Position numbers and translations under genes: made by a program. The notes under the pieces were generated by a model. The model ran no database searches, was not told the origin of the DNA, and saw only the letters and a program-made list of their open reading frames with translations. From assembly GCF_023824195.1 (NCBI RefSeq), contig NZ_CP085442.1:2394001-2458000 (forward strand): a DNA stretch of 64,000 nucleotides. The letters run 5' to 3'. The DNA is from Priestia megaterium. GTDB taxonomy: Bacteria > Bacillota > Bacilli > Bacillales > Bacillaceae_H. Positions 61,416-64,000 of this stretch are shown piece after piece. How positions within the stretch are numbered: the first letter of the stretch is position 1; each line of letters begins with the position of its first letter.

Positions 61416-62534
61416 ATGAAAACATACATCGTAGTTGGAGCTGGGATACTTGGAGCTTCTACAGCATATCATTTAGCAAAAGCAGGGGCAGATGTGACAT
61501 TAATAGATCGCAAGGATGCCGGTCAAGCTACTGATGCAGCAGCAGGAATCGTTTGTCCATGGCTTTCACAGCGTCGAAATAAAGCATGGTACCGCTTAGC
61601 AAAAGGCGGCGCCAAGTACTATCAAACATTAATTCAGCAATTAGAAGAAGATGGAGAAACGGATACGGGATATAAGCGAGTAGGAGCAATTAGCTTACAA
61701 ACTGATGAACAAAAGATTAAAAAAATGGAAGAAAGAGCATATAAGCGTCGGGAAGAAGCTCCCGAAATAGGCGAGATTACACGTTTATCCGCTAAAGAAA
61801 CACAGGCTTTGTTTCCGGTTCTTTCGGAAGAATACAGTTCAGTTCATATTAGTGGAGCCGCTCGCGTTAACGGAAGAGCTCTTCGAAACGCACTTGTGAA
61901 TGCAGCGAAGAAAAACGGTGCAAAAATAATAGAAGGAAACGCAGAACTACTTTATGAAAATAATCAAGTAACGGGCGTTGCCGTAAATGGACAAACCCTT
62001 CTAGCAAGTACAACAATCGTGACAGCAGGAGCGTGGGCAAATCAATTACTAGAGCCTCTTGGAGTGAAATTTTTAGCAAGCTTTCAAAAAGCGCAAATTG
62101 TCCACTTGCATCTTCCTGATTTAGATACAAAAGACTGGCCCGTTGTGATGCCTCCAAGCGACCAATATATTCTTTCGTTTGAACAAGGTCAAATTGTCAT
62201 TGGAGCAACACATGAAAACGACACGGGTTATGACTTGAGAGTAACTGCTGGAGGGCTTCACGAAATTTTTTCAAAGGCCTTATCAATTGCTCCCGGCTTA
62301 ACAGAAAGCACGATCTTAGAAACAAGGGTAGGGTTTCGACCATTTACTCCAGGCTTCTTGCCAGTCATTGGGGCTCTTCCGGCTTACGAAGGAATACTAG
62401 TAGCGAATGGTCTCGGAGCTTCAGGCTTAACGTCGGGCCCTTATCTTGGTTCAGAGCTTGCTAAATTAGCACTTGAAATGGAAATGGAAATTGATCTTAG
62501 CGACTATGATGTAAGAGGAGCTATCGAGTCTTAA
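61416..62534 (+). CDS. FAD-dependent amino acid oxidase/dehydrogenase (DadA-like)
   Basis: 372 residues from the ATG at 61416 (AAAGGGTG upstream; a longer frame from 61338 has no ribosome site). FAD Rossmann motif VVGAGILGASTAYHLA at the N-terminus, the AGAWAN middle block and the C-terminal NGLGASGLTSGP, typical of DAO/DadA oxidoreductases. It oxidises D-amino acids, glycine or similar amines. AGQATDAAAGIVCPW is a typical family loop. The 307-base gap before it holds short AT-rich stems but no clear gene. Confidence 0.88.
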   Translation: MKTYIVVGAGILGASTAYHLAKAGADVTLIDRKDAGQATDAAAGIVCPWLSQRRNKAWYRLAKGGAKYYQTLIQQLEEDGETDTGYKRVGAISLQTDEQKIKKMEERAYKRREEAPEIGEITRLSAKETQALFPVLSEEYSSVHISGAARVNGRALRNALVNAAKKNGAKIIEGNAELLYENNQVTGVAVNGQTLLASTTIVTAGAWANQLLEPLGVKFLASFQKAQIVHLHLPDLDTKDWPVVMPPSDQYILSFEQGQIVIGATHENDTGYDLRVTAGGLHEIFSKALSIAPGLTESTILETRVGFRPFTPGFLPVIGALPAYEGILVANGLGASGLTSGPYLGSELAKLALEMEMEIDLSDYDVRGAIES

Positions 62535-62607
62535 GCAAATAGAATGAATGAAAACAAATAGAAGTTCGCAAACTATAACTACTATATGATGAAAGGAAGT
62601 AGATTGT

Positions 62608-62922
62608 TTGCGAAAGATTATGATAAGTGCAGCAGCAGCTTTTTTATTTATGAGTGCGACGCCTGTATTAGCGGAAAACAATCCTCAGCCAGAAACAAAA
62701 GACGTGCAGCTGACTTCTCAGCAAAAGCAGGAACTGTCCGTGCTGTACAAAGAAATGTTCGAAAAAAAGAAAGAAATACTTTCAAAATATGTCGAGTACG
62801 GCGTGCTAAGCAAAACGGAGAGTCAAAAAATTTCTTCACATATGGAAAATCGCTATCAGCATATGGAGCAAAATGGTTTTATCCCGAAGCGGCACTGTCA
62901 TAAAACACATCATCCAAAGTAA
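62608..62922 (+). CDS. DUF2680/YckD-like secreted protein
   Basis: 104 residues from a TTG start with AAAGGAAG upstream. Signal peptide (about 1-22, PVLA-E). The helical domain has LTSQQKQELSVLYKEMFEKKK and ends in a His-rich tail (PKRHCHKTHHPK). This is the DUF2680 plan of B. subtilis YckD; function unknown. The His/Cys tail may bind metal. Terminator follows. Confidence 0.75.
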   Translation: MRKIMISAAAAFLFMSATPVLAENNPQPETKDVQLTSQQKQELSVLYKEMFEKKKEILSKYVEYGVLSKTESQKISSHMENRYQHMEQNGFIPKRHCHKTHHPK

Positions 62923-62934
62923 TTCATATTCCCA

Positions 62935-62966
62935 TAAAGAAAGCGCCTATACAGGCGCTTTCTTTG
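62935..62966 (+). terminator. Terminator after the DUF2680 gene
   Basis: AAAGAAAGCGCCT-ATAC-AGGCGCTTTCTTT perfect stem. Confidence 0.9.
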
Positions 62967-63084
62967 CGTGAGTGAATGGAAAATATCCGCTTCTTTATCT
63001 AGTAAATTCTAAAATCCTCATGTAAAATTAAGAGAATGAGAACGATTAGGAAAGATGCTAGTGAGGGGTAGGTAAATATGAACG

Positions 63085-64000
63085 ATGAACGAAAATAAAA
63101 AAATAGTTCGATTACATGCAGAAAATCATTCAGCTGAGGCGCTAGGAATCATATTTGCTTACAAACAAAAAGACGACCATCTTGTTTACAGTATGTATCA
63201 AGGTGAAAGCGTTCATGAGCAAAAAATACCTCTAGAAGAATGGGTCTCGTATGAGCATTTTTTCGAAGCACTAAATAAAAAGAAAAAGCTTATGTACGAG
63301 CTTCAAATAAATGATAAACGCTATGTAGTAAACTTAACCCCTTTATCTTACACAGAAAAGCCTGAAATTATGGGACATTGCGTGAATATAACTAGTTATC
63401 AGGAGAAAAAAGAACAGATTCAGCCTTTTATTTATCATAACGCAGATGCTGTTGCAATCGTTGACTTAGAAGGGAAAACACTTCAAGTGAACCCTGCGTT
63501 TGAGAATACATTTGGCTGGACGTTTGAAGAAATTTATCAAAAGCCCCTTCCGATTATACCTTCGTTTTTAAAGGAGCCAGTGTGCGAACTTCATAAAACT
63601 ATTCAATCAGGGGAATCGAAAACGGAATTTGAGACGGTCAGACAGCATAAAGACGGGCATTTAATTAATGTAAGCGTCACACTATTCCGCGTTGAAAATA
63701 TGAATGATTGGCCGCTATGCATTGCTTTTGTCTATCGAGATATAACATCGCGCAAGCAGGATGAGACGGCTTTAAAAGAAAGCGAACAACGCTACCGAAG
63801 CTTGATTGAGTTATCCCCGGAAGCGATTATCGTTCATAGTGAAGAGAAAATTGATTATATCAACCCTGCAGGAGCCAAAGCGCTAGGATACAAGAATCCT
63901 CAAGACGTATTAGGAGCTTGTGTTTATCAATTTGTTCACCCTGATTACTATGATGTTGTAAAACAGCGAATTTATCGAATGAAAACAGAAAATAAATCTG
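63085..64000 (+). CDS. PAS-domain sensor protein, N-terminal part (runs off the right edge)
   Basis: 305 residues visible from the ATG at 63085, cut by the window end. No membrane segment. PAS 1 (about 120-235: NADAVAIVDLEGKTLQVNPAF, RDITSRKQ) and the start of PAS 2 (about 245-305: LIELSPEAIIVHSEEKIDYINPAG). A sensor histidine kinase or diguanylate cyclase is likely, but the output domain is outside. A six-codon ORF (ATG at 63078, TAA at 63096-63098) overlaps its start in another frame. Confidence 0.8.
   Translation, partial: MNENKKIVRLHAENHSAEALGIIFAYKQKDDHLVYSMYQGESVHEQKIPLEEWVSYEHFFEALNKKKKLMYELQINDKRYVVNLTPLSYTEKPEIMGHCVNITSYQEKKEQIQPFIYHNADAVAIVDLEGKTLQVNPAFENTFGWTFEEIYQKPLPIIPSFLKEPVCELHKTIQSGESKTEFETVRQHKDGHLINVSVTLFRVENMNDWPLCIAFVYRDITSRKQDETALKESEQRYRSLIELSPEAIIVHSEEKIDYINPAGAKALGYKNPQDVLGACVYQFVHPDYYDVVKQRIYRMKTENKS

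Overview
The window looks like the chromosome of a spore-forming, low-GC Bacillus-type bacterium, most likely Priestia (Bacillus) megaterium. The reasons are an alpha/beta-type SASP gene, an SspL-like SASP, a YjcZ-type sporulation peptide, a 562-residue M4 neutral protease of the NprM type, an immune-inhibitor-A protease, a lysine riboswitch in front of lysA, and strong Shine-Dalgarno sites (AAAGGAGG) with dense intrinsic terminators. The species call is from memory of these families; no search was run. No tRNA, rRNA or CRISPR array was seen.

Left flank (1-4.8 kb): the end of an MMPL exporter, a YkgA-like amidinotransferase-fold hydrolase, an SASP, a YihY membrane protein, a DUF948 protein and an HSL-type esterase.

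4.79-17.41 kb is an integrated mobile element of about 12.5 kb, bounded by a perfect 97-bp direct repeat (4792-4888 and 17312-17408). The repeat is the 5' end (ribosome site plus the first 23 codons) of an XRE/TPR (RNPP/PlcR-like) regulator gene. The element split the gene but brought its own copy of the 5' end and its own sigma-A promoter, so the intact regulator (17339-18232) is now read from element DNA. Inside are a tyrosine integrase, a winged-helix protein, HNH and GIY-YIG nuclease-like genes, lipoproteins, a ParB-fold protein, a GerPF-like spore protein and a series of small unknown genes, several with their own terminator. At least five of its genes are broken by in-frame stops or frameshifts, so it is a decaying island without visible transfer or capsid genes.

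Right of the element: a PIN-domain pair, maltose acetyltransferase, an Mhq-type ring-cleaving dioxygenase behind a palindromic operator, a PCYCGC lipoprotein, an RsbR paralogue, a DUF3311/SSS symporter pair, an FbpA-like peptide and a DnaQ-like exonuclease. Then come secreted proteases and metabolic genes: InhA (27.4 kb), fumarase, a GH25 lysozyme, a sporulation-type sensor kinase and NprM (36.5 kb), the last with a 29-bp palindrome containing a PlcR-box-like half upstream. From 38.5 to 50 kb there are a phosphoesterase, a TalC-type transaldolase, a nitroreductase, SspL, a citrate two-component system with a CitMHS transporter (cre-like site), a DedA protein and a GntP permease/3-hydroxybutyrate dehydrogenase pair.

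From 50 kb to the end: PepD, a GNAT acetyltransferase, a PadR/pentapeptide pair, an O-methyltransferase, a LysR regulator, a DAACS symporter, lysA with its lysine riboswitch, a CBO0543-like membrane protein, a FAD-dependent amino acid oxidase, a DUF2680 protein and the start of a PAS-domain sensor protein.

Three copies of a structured interspersed repeat (35526-35778, 51755-52028, and 55561-55907 on the minus strand) share imperfect inverted ends and an internal hairpin whose stem is conserved by structure rather than by sequence.
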